Of a stretch of DNA of 64,000 nucleotides, positions 10,301 to 18,769 are shown piece by piece (the first letter of the stretch is position 1; every line of letters begins with the position of its first letter). The notes under the pieces were generated by a model that worked only from the letters and a program-made list of their open reading frames with translations, was not told the DNA's origin and ran no database searches. This stretch comes from an uncultured Clostridia bacterium (GTDB lineage: Bacteria > Bacillota > Clostridia > UBA1381). The stretch spans positions 62,001 to 126,000 of the forward strand of contig CALXZP010000009.1 in assembly GCA_944393255.1 (NCBI GenBank). Reading direction: 5' to 3'. Position numbers and translations under genes: made by a program.

Positions 10301-11358
10301 GCGAGGAGGGCAGAGGAAATCTTGACAAGACCTTCGTTTATAAGGAGGTCGCGGGCGATTTCAGGCTGCACGTCCGTCTGAACGGCTTTGACAGGACTTC
10401 TACGGATAAGGAGTACTTCTCGCTGCTTGCTTCGGACAGGCTGGATCTTGAAACGGCAAACTTCTTCGAGCTGAGACATTTTTCAAATAATAACAATATT
10501 CTTCTTGTGAGCCACGGTTCTGCGGAGGAGCTGAGCACAACGAGCTATTGGGCGGGCGATATGAACAATAAGGACGTGCCGATAGATTTTGTGATCGAAC
10601 GCAGGGGCGATGTTGTGGAATATTGGTACAGCCTTGACGGCGGCGCGACCTATGAGCAGACCTCAAAGGCGGTTAACACCATCCCCGCCGATGCGGTGAT
10701 GTACGTGGGCGCTGCGATGACATGCCAGTCGGGTGAGGTCAACACCGCGCATTTTGAGGAGCTTACGATAGAGGGAAGCCTTGTCGGCAAAGAGATAAAT
10801 GCGGGCGATACGGTCAGCATAGACTTCACGGCCGCAGATCCGGACGGCGATGAGCTGATATACGATTATAATATACCGGATGAGGCTGTTATTGAGAACA
10901 ATGTAGTGACCTTCAAGCCTCAGTACGGCGGAAGCTTCAATTTCACGGCGTATATAAACGACGCATACCACTCCGAGCCGGTGTCAAAGACGATAAGAGT
11001 GAGAGCGGCGGGCGGCATAGACATAACGGTGGACGGCGCATTGCTTGAAACGGATGTACCCTCTTATATATCGAATGACAGAGTTCTCGTTCCCATGCGC
11101 GCGGTGAGCGAACGTATGGGCGCAAGCGTGAGCTGGGATCCGGAAACGGAAACGGCTGTGATAGAGACTGACGGTACGAGCATAGAGCTTGTTAAAAATT
11201 CCGATACCGCAAAGGTGAACGGAGCGGAGGTCAAGCTTGAACAGCCCGCCGTTATAACGCAGGGCAGGTTCATGGTGCCGATAAGGTTCGTTGCGGAGGC
11301 TCTCAGCTGCGATGTGGAATGGAATGAAAATGCTTCAAGAGTTGAGATCGAGAGGTAA
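7360..11358 (+). CDS. Large secreted lyase-like protein with (alpha/alpha)-toroid-type core and stalk domain
   Basis: 1332 aa with a signal peptide (residues 1-25, cleavage after VPVLA). Residues 38-225 form a beta-rich domain (VLGDADSEAAH motif) shared with the proteins at 12542 and 40921. Residues 250-700 form a helical core with signatures RAQ-x-S-x-GGW (365-373), NQD (491-493) and SHGGWAGDYG (555-564). Residues 705-872 form a beta domain seen in the paralogues. A DUF1349/concanavalin-like domain follows (about 945-1135), then a copper-amine-oxidase-N-like stalk domain (1225-1332), often used for wall attachment. The aromatic-x-G-x-Y-G pattern recalls PL8-type lyases; with GH88 next door a lyase role is plausible but unproven. 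I cannot assign a named family. Confidence 0.7.
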   Translation: MKKRMISLLVCGAMLCTAAGVPVLADENADQTNANIIDKLVLGDADSEAAHGFKENGTVSGKDTEAGKQYKDENGIWQGGGIGDGLSYRQMTVPGDGEDGGSIEFTVKADPGKVTYITLRTSGSQYDRGNLLMYGEGGDTSVLDAYSGREYAELYNGMYTEGPSCYGRYYYATYKLPEGMVSADGTVTLSIYHKGAMDSYGTSTYKAVTQPSVYLYSIYSSTEPYFEPDDEFVGTGRDEEITERDISGYDVSAYEYLCGEVDDMTDKVLSWQCYGDEWEAKKTDDNAYFEGAVIRNTPVSEADFSGEGDAVSRRYAQNAILHQNWSTMSNLMVLANAYIFDFSGDKHNNAEILDRYFSLLDFYQRAQDSKGGWCYFSTGEDKGKWLGVSLDGTGERLIGEYWPLMSLGADAMIESFIMLNNYVMNSGKEEIIADYNEHLDEVIDGDLTGSMDRTRREYYIDMFGRLRDRMANPSRGVGDFYAPTNRAGTANQDFGFAYNANQCMELIEKEGTDTEYSSNDGSEYLDMVKYKYGEMVDGQKWFSDLTGLGLEGGASHGGWAGDYGTLLMKITNEYAECSPYLPEEAREIFNEQAYNAYEAGRYFFYVSANANGEPVLLAECWASSRKDGYGQHSSYPIAGFTATELGSGAALRYLQLYIEHDMGYYSTLRSDFEVTKSPHIYTNLVDAQNILKYYKEVERLTAEGKVEYLPMEDEHEDFAWYDTDAHAIVFKNKGERAYITMNYRRGDWQLNDYTRIHFTTETEDRTAEVRSTHQGGIYEWQDDTHLTDGGKPYTHKRYNTYEEVKYGKYICGINLSKDDAAVGQKGTTYYADTVGVTRAKDLISGREYVSEDGADIKVPVEPQGAVVLEVLERADTETVSVIYSSGSDVLDFDTVTVRAGESVSAEPAFFDGYRVTENAEKTVTADGESDIVFEYEPNSSPSFNETVRETEPAEWQILSYGTAEGDVTLSDGEPADIWSKCEEGRGNLDKTFVYKEVAGDFRLHVRLNGFDRTSTDKEYFSLLASDRLDLETANFFELRHFSNNNNILLVSHGSAEELSTTSYWAGDMNNKDVPIDFVIERRGDVVEYWYSLDGGATYEQTSKAVNTIPADAVMYVGAAMTCQSGEVNTAHFEELTIEGSLVGKEINAGDTVSIDFTAADPDGDELIYDYNIPDEAVIENNVVTFKPQYGGSFNFTAYINDAYHSEPVSKTIRVRAAGGIDITVDGALLETDVPSYISNDRVLVPMRAVSERMGASVSWDPETETAVIETDGTSIELVKNSDTAKVNGAEVKLEQPAVITQGRFMVPIRFVAEALSCDVEWNENASRVEIER

Positions 11359-11364
11359 AAGCGT

Positions 11365-12300
11365 ATGTATATAGGTATAGATCTGGGAGGAACCAATATA
11401 GCGGCAGGCGTTGTTGACGCGGACGGCAGGCTCATTTCGAGCGGTGCCGTTCCCACGCGGAGCGAACGCCCGACAATAGAGATAGTCAGGGATATGGCTG
11501 AGCTTGCACGGGAGGTCGCTGCGGACTGCGGCATGGAGCTTGCGGATATAAAGGCCGTAGGGATAGGGTGCCCGGGAACGATAAACTTTGAAACCGGTGA
11601 AGTCATCTATTCAAACAATATCAAAATGGAGCATTTTCCGCTTGCTGAGGAGTTCAGAAAGCTTGCAGACCTTACCGTAAAGGTCGATAACGACGCCAAC
11701 TGCGCCGCGATGGGCGAATATCTCGTAAACGGCGGCGGGGCAAAGAGCTTCATGCTCATAACCCTCGGTACGGGCGTGGGCAGCGGTCTGGTCGTAAACG
11801 GCAGCGTTTACCGCGGCTTCAACGGTGCGGCTTCCGAAGCCGGACACATAACCCTCGTCTCCGGGGGCGAGCTGTGCACCTGCGGCAAGAAGGGCTGCTG
11901 GGAGGCGTACGCCTCGGCTACCGCGCTTGTAAAACAGACGGAAAAGGCGATGGAGGAGCACCCGGAAAGTCTTATGCATAAGGTCGCTGAGGAGTTCGGT
12001 AAGATCAACGGTCAGACTGCATTCCTGGCGGCGAAGTCAGGCGACGAGGCGGCGCAGGCGGTCGTAGACGCGTATATCCGTTATGTTGCGGATGGTATCG
12101 TAAGCGTTGAAAATATGCTGCAGCCGGAGGTCATAGCTATAGGCGGCGGTATAAGCCGCGAGGGCGAAGGTCTGCTCGGACCGGTACGCGACTATGTGGA
12201 AAAGAATGGTTTCAACAAGTTCATGGAGAAGACCAGGATAACTGCGGCGGGGCTTTTTAACGACGCAGGCATAATAGGAGCGGCTGCAATAGCTATGTAA
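11365..12300 (+). CDS. ROK-family sugar kinase (glucokinase-like)
   Basis: Phosphorylates a hexose in the cytoplasm using ATP. The 311-aa protein opens with the ATP-binding motif IGIDLGGTNIAAGVV. It has the catalytic-region motif DNDANCAAMGE and the ROK zinc-site signature, a GH followed by CTCGKKGCWE, where one histidine and three cysteines bind zinc. Length and motifs match Bacillota ROK glucokinases; fructokinase or N-acyl-hexosamine kinase activity cannot be excluded. It is the last gene of the operon, six bases after the lyase-like gene, and is followed by a strong terminator. It probably feeds a released monosaccharide into glycolysis. The family is very sure and the substrate less so. 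Confidence 0.9.
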   Translation: MYIGIDLGGTNIAAGVVDADGRLISSGAVPTRSERPTIEIVRDMAELAREVAADCGMELADIKAVGIGCPGTINFETGEVIYSNNIKMEHFPLAEEFRKLADLTVKVDNDANCAAMGEYLVNGGGAKSFMLITLGTGVGSGLVVNGSVYRGFNGAASEAGHITLVSGGELCTCGKKGCWEAYASATALVKQTEKAMEEHPESLMHKVAEEFGKINGQTAFLAAKSGDEAAQAVVDAYIRYVADGIVSVENMLQPEVIAIGGGISREGEGLLGPVRDYVEKNGFNKFMEKTRITAAGLFNDAGIIGAAAIAM

Positions 12301-12313
12301 TTTTTTGAAAAAC

Positions 12314-12362
12314 AAGAAGGCGTATGGTCGTTATGCGTAAAGACTGAACGCCTTCTTTTTTT
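12314..12362 (+). terminator. Rho-independent terminator of the GH88/ABC operon
   Basis: A 10-bp perfect stem (AAGAAGGCGT, 12314-12323; ACGCCTTCTT, 12348-12357) is followed by a T-tract through 12362. Confidence 0.9.
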
Positions 12363-12425
12363 GTGTATTATGTAAAAATTCAATATAGAATTGTTACTCA
12401 ACTTAGTTATTGTTAAATAATTGAG

Positions 12426-12454
12426 TTGAATTAAAGTGAGATTTGTGTTAAAAT
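12426..12454 (+). promoter_or_regulatory. Promoter of the giant surface-protein operon
   Basis: TTGAAT (12426-12431) and TAAAAT (12449-12454) are spaced by 17 bp. Just upstream, ACTCAA and TTGAGT (about 12397-12426) form a spaced inverted repeat that could be an operator. Confidence 0.7.
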
Positions 12455-12541
12455 ATTAAATAGATATTAATAATAATACGGATAATTGTGATGAACCGGT
12501 ATGCAATTGTCCGGCAGTAACTTGGAATTGGAGGCGGTCAG

Positions 12542-15500
12542 GTGATAAAGAGAATAATCGGAGCAGTTCTTGCAGCCGCTCTGGCAGTGCCGCTGTTCCC
12601 GGCTGCGGAGGCTGAGGAACGGCTTGGAAGCTATGGCTTTGAGGAGGGTGAACAGGAGTGGTTTACCGGATCGAGCAACGGCAGGATCTCAGAGGGCTAT
12701 GACGAGCTTAAGAAATATTCGGGAGAGAGGTCTTACAGGTTCGAGGCGATAACCCTGACGGACGGTTATAACGAATATGCCTCAAAAGCGATGAATTTCA
12801 GCGTGTCCTACGGCTCGGCGTATAAGGTCGGGCTGATGTATCTGCTGAGCGAGGATTACACCCGGCTCGACGGAAAGACCGGAGGCGCGGCGTTCACCTA
12901 TAAGATGTTCGACAAAAACGGCTCGGAGATAGCCGGGACAGGATATGAGTATTACATAGCTCAGCCGACGCGCGAGGCTGACGAACCGTATGAGGAGGAA
13001 TGGTTCGGCAATGATTTTTATATTATTCCGACAAAGGATACCGCATACGTGCAGATAAGCATAGGTCTTAAGGGCGCTACGGGTCAGGTCAATTTCGACG
13101 ACGTCACGATAGACAAGATCGGACTGAGCGAGGCGCTGAGCAACCCTGCTACGGTCAGCCAGGCTACGGACGAATTTATCCGCGACAGCTATTCGATAGG
13201 CTGGGAGAACGGTGAAGTCGGCTGGTACAAAATGAGCCTGGGGAGCGCCGCGCAGGCGACCTACGGTCTCACCGAGGAGGACGCGCACAGCGGCTCGCTC
13301 AGCTATAAGATAGCAGCCGATACTATGAACGTAACGGCGGATAACAACCAGATGCTTATAAACAATAACTACAACGGCTCGTATTTTCTCGTAAAGCCGG
13401 GAGTTTATGAGGTCAGCTGGTGGTACAAGATAGTAGGCCCGTATGTGAGAGCTTCAAATTCCTGGGGTATGAGCGTTGTTGTATCGTCTTACACTGAGGA
13501 CGGAGCGGAGAATGCTACCGGTAAGATATCCAAAACGTATCTGACGGAGGAAGCCGACCAGGGCTGGCAGCAGAGCGTTTATACCATAACCGTTCCCGAA
13601 GGCTCAAACAGGATAAGAATGAATATAGGGCTCAGAGCTTCTACCGGAGCCTTTTACGTGGACGATATAGAGATCAAGCCGCTGGCTACGGATCTCGTTT
13701 CCTCGCCCGATTTGGAGAACTACCACGGCATGACCGTGCGCAAGCTCGATGAGGACAGCGTTTATATGAACATAAACGCCGAGGAAGCGCTTTCGGACGA
13801 CGTGCTTGACAGCTGCGTTTTCGGTGATGAAGAGAGCGAAGCGGCGCATGACGTAGATCCCGGAATGAGCGTTGTCGGCTACGGCGGACTGGGCGATACA
13901 TACAGGCAGCTGTATCCGGGCGATGAAGATAAGCTGTGGGTGACGATGAAGGTAGATCCCAATAAGATGAACTACGTCACGGTCAAGCTTTGGGGCAGCG
14001 AATATGAGAACAAGCAGATAAAGACGCTGATGATAAACGACGAATTCGGTACGCTGCAGGCCAAATACGGAACCATGTGGCCGGTCTGGGATTATATGTA
14101 CGACGAACCGGCGCAGCGCGATTCGTATTTCTACGCGACCTACCGTCTGCCGATGGCGATGACCTACGGCAAAACGGAGGTGCGGTTCCAGATATATCAT
14201 TACGGCGATTACAGCGCGTATTCGGCGAACGGATTTGCAACGGCAACGGAGTATTCGAGACAGATGTATAAGCTGGTAACGCATACCGACCCGCGTTATC
14301 AAAAAATGGAGGATGATAAGGACGGTACAACGCCGAGATACGATCTGGGCGCGATAAAGGTATCGCCGAACGGACTTTCACCGTATGACTATACGATAAA
14401 CGAAATGAACGCCGGTATCGAGGCGATATTGAAGAGCCAGAATTACGGTCCTCAGTGGGAAGAAGCAGTCGCTGCCGGAAGATCGCCGGAGGGCGCGACC
14501 GGAGCGGTGCTTGAGGGAACCAATTCTTACAACCACGGTACATGGGATAACTGGAAGAGCGTGCATTACTCAAAGTGCGTCGGCTCGAACGGTGAGAACA
14601 TAAAAGGCTTCAGAGCGGCCGCGATGGCATACAACAGAGAATGGTCGAATTACTATCACGATCCCGAGATAGTAGACCGCGCCGTTGCATGGCTGGACTA
14701 TTACGTAAGAGCGCAGGGCTCGGACGGCGGCTGGCAGAACTCGACCTATAAGACATGGATAGGCGGTCCCGACCGTCAGCCGAGTGAATTCCAGATGGAG
14801 GCCGGAGAGCGCGCCATAGGCGAAGTGCTCGTTGAGCTTTGGGAGCCCATATCGGAGGGAGGCTATCTCGATCAGCTGATGGACGACGATAACGATCCCG
14901 ATACTCCGATGATCCCGAGAAGGGATGCATATGCGAATATGTACGTCAAAGGCACGGATAAGCTGGTGAACGGGATGCAGAGAAGAACGGCGGTAAACCA
15001 GGATCTGTTCTGCGTTATTTCCGCAGCGGCATTCCAGGAAGCGCTTAAAATGCTGGCTCCCGGCAAATGTATGGATGAGGAATATTTTGACTACTGGGTA
15101 TACTCGGGCTGCGGTATAGTTCTTGCGCCGCACGAGAGCCTGCAGTTCTCGCCGAAGGGTCTCTCGCTCGAAACGCACGGACACCTGAACGGAGCTTACG
15201 ACGGCAACTACGGTCCGCACGGCACGGCTATGCTGGCCGACCTCGCGTTCATAACGGGCGATGAAAAGATAAAGAAGCAGGCGCTGAACGCTCAGAATGC
15301 GCTGACATATTTCATGGAGACCATACAGAACCATGAAAACTATATAGCAAACAGACTTGAGTTCAATATAAATACGCGTAACTACAAGGGCCCCGGTCAT
15401 GTAGAGTATGCGGCTTGGAACAACTTCTCCGCATCGGGCTTAGGCTCGAAGGACGCAATAAGGGCTATGGAGCTGTTTGTGGAATACGGCGAGATATATC

Positions 15501-16342
15501 TGAGCTCGCTTGTCAGCGACAGACGTTTGCTTTATTATATGATGCGTAATTTCGACTACCTCGGCGACGAGATCAAGGAAGCGTCCGAGGGCTACAGAAC
15601 ATATGCGGATATAAAGGATATACCTCAGGAGGCAGCGATAGTAACGCTTGCGTGGAAGGGAATAATCGAGGGCGTTAACGACTCCAATTTTGCGCCTGAC
15701 GAAAAAATCGACGAGGCGACCTTCAAGCGCTGGCTGATGAACGCTTTCGGAAACGACACGGAGATCAAGTATAACGAGCTTATGTCCCGTGCGCAGGCGG
15801 CATACGAGATCTACTATAAGCTGCTTGATAACGGAGTTTACATAACCAAGTTCGATCTCGGCTCGGGCATATATTTCCCGAACGAGCCGTGGAATAAGGA
15901 TGAATACGGAAACCAGAAGGAATATGCGTTTACGGACGAGATAGCAGAGTCTCTTGCGTTCTGCCACAACAATGAGATCGTGAGAATGACTCTGAACTGG
16001 CGAAGCGAGTATGACGGAAATTCGTACGAGGACAGGTGCCGTGAGAAGGCTACTACCTCGCAGGCGGTACGCTGGCACGAGATGAACGATCAATGGTCGT
16101 GTCACGGAAACGGATATATGACGGCTCCGCTCGGTTTAAGACGTGTGGATATTGCCAAATACGGTCCGTACGTAGTTATCATGAATTGCTCCGACGAGAA
16201 CAAGCCGGTAACGATCAAGTTCAATGCCGACGTTGAGAGCGCCTATGATATAGTCAGCGGAGAGCAGATACAGCTCAGCGGAGAGCTTACTATGGATCCG
16301 CTTACAACGATCATACTCGATCTGAGGGAAACGCAGGGGTAA
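12542..16342 (+). CDS. Large secreted lyase-like enzyme with N-terminal carbohydrate-binding domains and an embedded SLH-like repeat
   Basis: 1266 aa. GTG start after GGAGGCGG; signal peptide of about 25 residues. Two jelly-roll binding domains of CBM4/9 type occupy about 27-200 and 215-395 (NFDDVTID and YVDDIEI endings). The domain shared with the 7360 and 40921 proteins follows (about 420-600, VFGDEESEAAH). The helical core carries RAQGSDGGW (723-731), NQD (819-821) and GHLNGAYDGNYG with His881, Tyr886 and Tyr890. Near residues 1020-1070 an SLH-like stretch (DIKDIP, GIIEGVNDSNFAPDEKIDEATF) sits inside the protein, followed by the C-terminal beta domain. His881 lies five residues before Tyr886, the spacing of the PL8 catalytic His/Tyr motif. 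A polysaccharide lyase is my best guess; the family is not recognised. Confidence 0.7.
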   Translation: MIKRIIGAVLAAALAVPLFPAAEAEERLGSYGFEEGEQEWFTGSSNGRISEGYDELKKYSGERSYRFEAITLTDGYNEYASKAMNFSVSYGSAYKVGLMYLLSEDYTRLDGKTGGAAFTYKMFDKNGSEIAGTGYEYYIAQPTREADEPYEEEWFGNDFYIIPTKDTAYVQISIGLKGATGQVNFDDVTIDKIGLSEALSNPATVSQATDEFIRDSYSIGWENGEVGWYKMSLGSAAQATYGLTEEDAHSGSLSYKIAADTMNVTADNNQMLINNNYNGSYFLVKPGVYEVSWWYKIVGPYVRASNSWGMSVVVSSYTEDGAENATGKISKTYLTEEADQGWQQSVYTITVPEGSNRIRMNIGLRASTGAFYVDDIEIKPLATDLVSSPDLENYHGMTVRKLDEDSVYMNINAEEALSDDVLDSCVFGDEESEAAHDVDPGMSVVGYGGLGDTYRQLYPGDEDKLWVTMKVDPNKMNYVTVKLWGSEYENKQIKTLMINDEFGTLQAKYGTMWPVWDYMYDEPAQRDSYFYATYRLPMAMTYGKTEVRFQIYHYGDYSAYSANGFATATEYSRQMYKLVTHTDPRYQKMEDDKDGTTPRYDLGAIKVSPNGLSPYDYTINEMNAGIEAILKSQNYGPQWEEAVAAGRSPEGATGAVLEGTNSYNHGTWDNWKSVHYSKCVGSNGENIKGFRAAAMAYNREWSNYYHDPEIVDRAVAWLDYYVRAQGSDGGWQNSTYKTWIGGPDRQPSEFQMEAGERAIGEVLVELWEPISEGGYLDQLMDDDNDPDTPMIPRRDAYANMYVKGTDKLVNGMQRRTAVNQDLFCVISAAAFQEALKMLAPGKCMDEEYFDYWVYSGCGIVLAPHESLQFSPKGLSLETHGHLNGAYDGNYGPHGTAMLADLAFITGDEKIKKQALNAQNALTYFMETIQNHENYIANRLEFNINTRNYKGPGHVEYAAWNNFSASGLGSKDAIRAMELFVEYGEIYLSSLVSDRRLLYYMMRNFDYLGDEIKEASEGYRTYADIKDIPQEAAIVTLAWKGIIEGVNDSNFAPDEKIDEATFKRWLMNAFGNDTEIKYNELMSRAQAAYEIYYKLLDNGVYITKFDLGSGIYFPNEPWNKDEYGNQKEYAFTDEIAESLAFCHNNEIVRMTLNWRSEYDGNSYEDRCREKATTSQAVRWHEMNDQWSCHGNGYMTAPLGLRRVDIAKYGPYVVIMNCSDENKPVTIKFNADVESAYDIVSGEQIQLSGELTMDPLTTIILDLRETQG

Positions 16343-16386
16343 GCGGTAAATACCGTGAGATTTGTGAAAGGAGCCTGTAATTATAG

Positions 16387-18753
16387 ATGAAAAGGCTGAT
16401 AAGCGCGATAGCCGCGGCGTCGCTCCTTTTCGGCAGCTGTGTGACGAGCCTGGCTGCCGGAGAGGATGATACGGATGCGAGCGGCGGTATAATCAATATA
16501 ACGGCGGATATGATAGTCTCTATCGACGGAGAAGGCATAACCGCCGAACAGCTCGCCGCGGATCTGTTCGCGGCGGATATGTCGGAGCCGGATGAGGCGC
16601 TCAGCGGTTTGACGCCTCCGGATGTTTCGGCGTACACGATAGACCTGGGCGAGGCTCCGGTGTCGCTTGAGAGCTGCCGGTTCTTTATAGCCGGGAGCGG
16701 AGTCCGCGGCGGTATGGAGATATACGGCTCGCAGGATTATCTGAGCTTCACCGTTATAGGCGAAGCTGAAACGACTATCGGCGGAGAATGGAACACCATA
16801 GCTCTTTCGGACGACATGGCCTATAGATATATACGTGTCGTATCGGTCGAGCCGGAGGAGCAGGAAAGCGACCCGAACGATACATCGTCGTCAGCGGCAT
16901 CGGAGACGACAAGCGATGACAGCGAAGAAGATCCCGATGAGGGAACGACCGTGATCGGCGATGAGGAAAATACAGCCTCGGGAACGGTTTCGGCAGCAGA
17001 CCCGGCGCGCGCGGTAAGGGCGATGTTTATAGAAAAGACAGAGGACGGCATTGAGGATGACGATTCGCCGTCTCAGTCGCACCAGGGCGTAGGCGCTGCC
17101 GGCGGACTGGGCTTTTACGGCTCTAAGTTCCCCGACTGCCAGGGGCACTGGGCGGAGGAGATAATCGTTGCGTGTACCGATAAGAATTATCTTGACGGCT
17201 ACGAAGACGGCAATTTTCATCCGGACGATCCCGTAACGGCAGCGGAGTTTTCCAAGATATACAGCGCGTGGAACGGGAACTTCTATGTGGTCAGCAACGG
17301 ATACTGGGCAATGCCGTTCATACGCGAGCTTTTGAGCGACGGTATTTTTGAGAACGGTGATTTTTCGGACTACGGCGAATACATGACGAGGGAAAAATGT
17401 GCGAAAGCGATAGTCAATTCGCTGAAGGCTGAATATTTCCCTTCAAATCTCGATGAATATAAGGAATACATAACGGATTTCGATAAGGTCAGCCCCGGCT
17501 ATGAGGACTATGTTATAAAGTCCTACATCTCGGGCATAATGACCGGCTATGAGGACGGCACGTTCGATCCGGGCGGATATGTGACACGCGCCGAGATACT
17601 TACGATAATAGACCGCGCTATGGATGAGACAAAGCGTCAGATACCTGAGGCGGCTCAGAACGCCGTATCGGGCGCGGCGGAAACGCAGACGTATTATACA
17701 GCGGCCGTTCAGGTGCGTAAATCGACGAATGCAAACAATATGAATTTCAGGCTGTACGGCAACAATGCACAGTATATGACTGAGGATGACACCGCAAACG
17801 GACTCAAGCTCATAGACGAGTTCCAGGGTGCGCAGGGTATGGCGTTCCTTATGCGGTTCGACTTGAGCGATATCATTTCGCGCGAGAGCGAGCTTACAAG
17901 CATAAGACTTATCATAAACAGAGCAAGCAACGGCGATATGCCGCTCGGGTTGTTTATGTATAAGGAGAGCATAAGCCATACCGACTGGAATAATGCAGCT
18001 TACATGCAGCCGCGCGAGGGCGGAGCTGTTGCGGGCGATGACAAAGCGGGCTATAACGCTGTATGCGATAACATATCGGCGCTGCTGCCTACCTGGGGCG
18101 ATATAGAAAACGCAGTTCCGCAGGAGGAGAAAGCACAGCCGTTCGCACAGGCGGAGCTGAACGGGGATAACCAGTATGTGTTCACGCTCAGCCTTGATAC
18201 GCTCAAGGAGAACATGGATGAGGACAATGTAGTGGAGTTCTTTGCCACATCGGTAAACTACGACCGGTACGGCATGGAGGAGGACAACAAGCCGAGGTGC
18301 TATGTAGCCGGAGAGCTTGCTCCGCAGCTTTACTGCACGTTCAGCACGGGTGCGCCGAGCGGGCCTATACAGCTTATGCCGTCGGATGCGCTGCTTGTCG
18401 GCGGAATGCTGAATATTGAAGAAAATGACGAAGGCGTGCAGAATGTTGCAAACTTCACGGCAGACCAGTCGATCGAGTACACATTCAACTGCAGCTCGCC
18501 GGGAACCTATAAGCTGACAATGAACTATGCAGCGAACCAAGGCTCGGGCGGAGGTACGGCTAAAATAAAGGTCAACGATACGGAGGTTTCGCATGTCTTT
18601 GCTCAGACGGGCTCATGGACTGAATATGTTTATGAGGAAATAGGCGAGTTTGAGCTGACTGCGGGTGAAAACAAGCTTACCGTATCCGAGGAGCTTATAC
18701 CGAATACCTACCTTATAAATGTAAGAGAGATCATATTAGAAAAGGTAAATTAA
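16387..18753 (+). CDS. SLH-domain surface protein with DNRLRE and CBM35-like domains
   Basis: 788 aa, secreted (signal peptide about 1-23). Residues 80-155 resemble a discoidin-like beta domain. An acidic Ser/Thr-rich linker follows (about 155-235), then three SLH repeats (about 248-415; the last reads GIMTGYEDGTFDPGGYVTRAEIL), which bind pyruvylated wall polymer. A DNRLRE-type beta domain (about 435-655) comes next, and a CBM35/6-like jelly roll (about 660-788) closes the protein. There is no recognisable catalytic domain, so I infer a role in attaching cells to, or organising, the substrate. It lies 44 bp after the lyase-like gene and 16 bp before the giant adhesin-like gene, in one operon. 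Confidence 0.75.
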   Translation: MKRLISAIAAASLLFGSCVTSLAAGEDDTDASGGIINITADMIVSIDGEGITAEQLAADLFAADMSEPDEALSGLTPPDVSAYTIDLGEAPVSLESCRFFIAGSGVRGGMEIYGSQDYLSFTVIGEAETTIGGEWNTIALSDDMAYRYIRVVSVEPEEQESDPNDTSSSAASETTSDDSEEDPDEGTTVIGDEENTASGTVSAADPARAVRAMFIEKTEDGIEDDDSPSQSHQGVGAAGGLGFYGSKFPDCQGHWAEEIIVACTDKNYLDGYEDGNFHPDDPVTAAEFSKIYSAWNGNFYVVSNGYWAMPFIRELLSDGIFENGDFSDYGEYMTREKCAKAIVNSLKAEYFPSNLDEYKEYITDFDKVSPGYEDYVIKSYISGIMTGYEDGTFDPGGYVTRAEILTIIDRAMDETKRQIPEAAQNAVSGAAETQTYYTAAVQVRKSTNANNMNFRLYGNNAQYMTEDDTANGLKLIDEFQGAQGMAFLMRFDLSDIISRESELTSIRLIINRASNGDMPLGLFMYKESISHTDWNNAAYMQPREGGAVAGDDKAGYNAVCDNISALLPTWGDIENAVPQEEKAQPFAQAELNGDNQYVFTLSLDTLKENMDEDNVVEFFATSVNYDRYGMEEDNKPRCYVAGELAPQLYCTFSTGAPSGPIQLMPSDALLVGGMLNIEENDEGVQNVANFTADQSIEYTFNCSSPGTYKLTMNYAANQGSGGGTAKIKVNDTEVSHVFAQTGSWTEYVYEEIGEFELTAGENKLTVSEELIPNTYLINVREIILEKVN

Positions 18754-18769
18754 GGGGGAGAGTTTATAA

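Noticed and set aside
17443..18594. 383-codon open frame on the minus strand
   Set aside because: It lies entirely inside the SLH/DNRLRE gene on the other strand, with low-complexity Arg/Ile-rich translation typical of a shadow frame.
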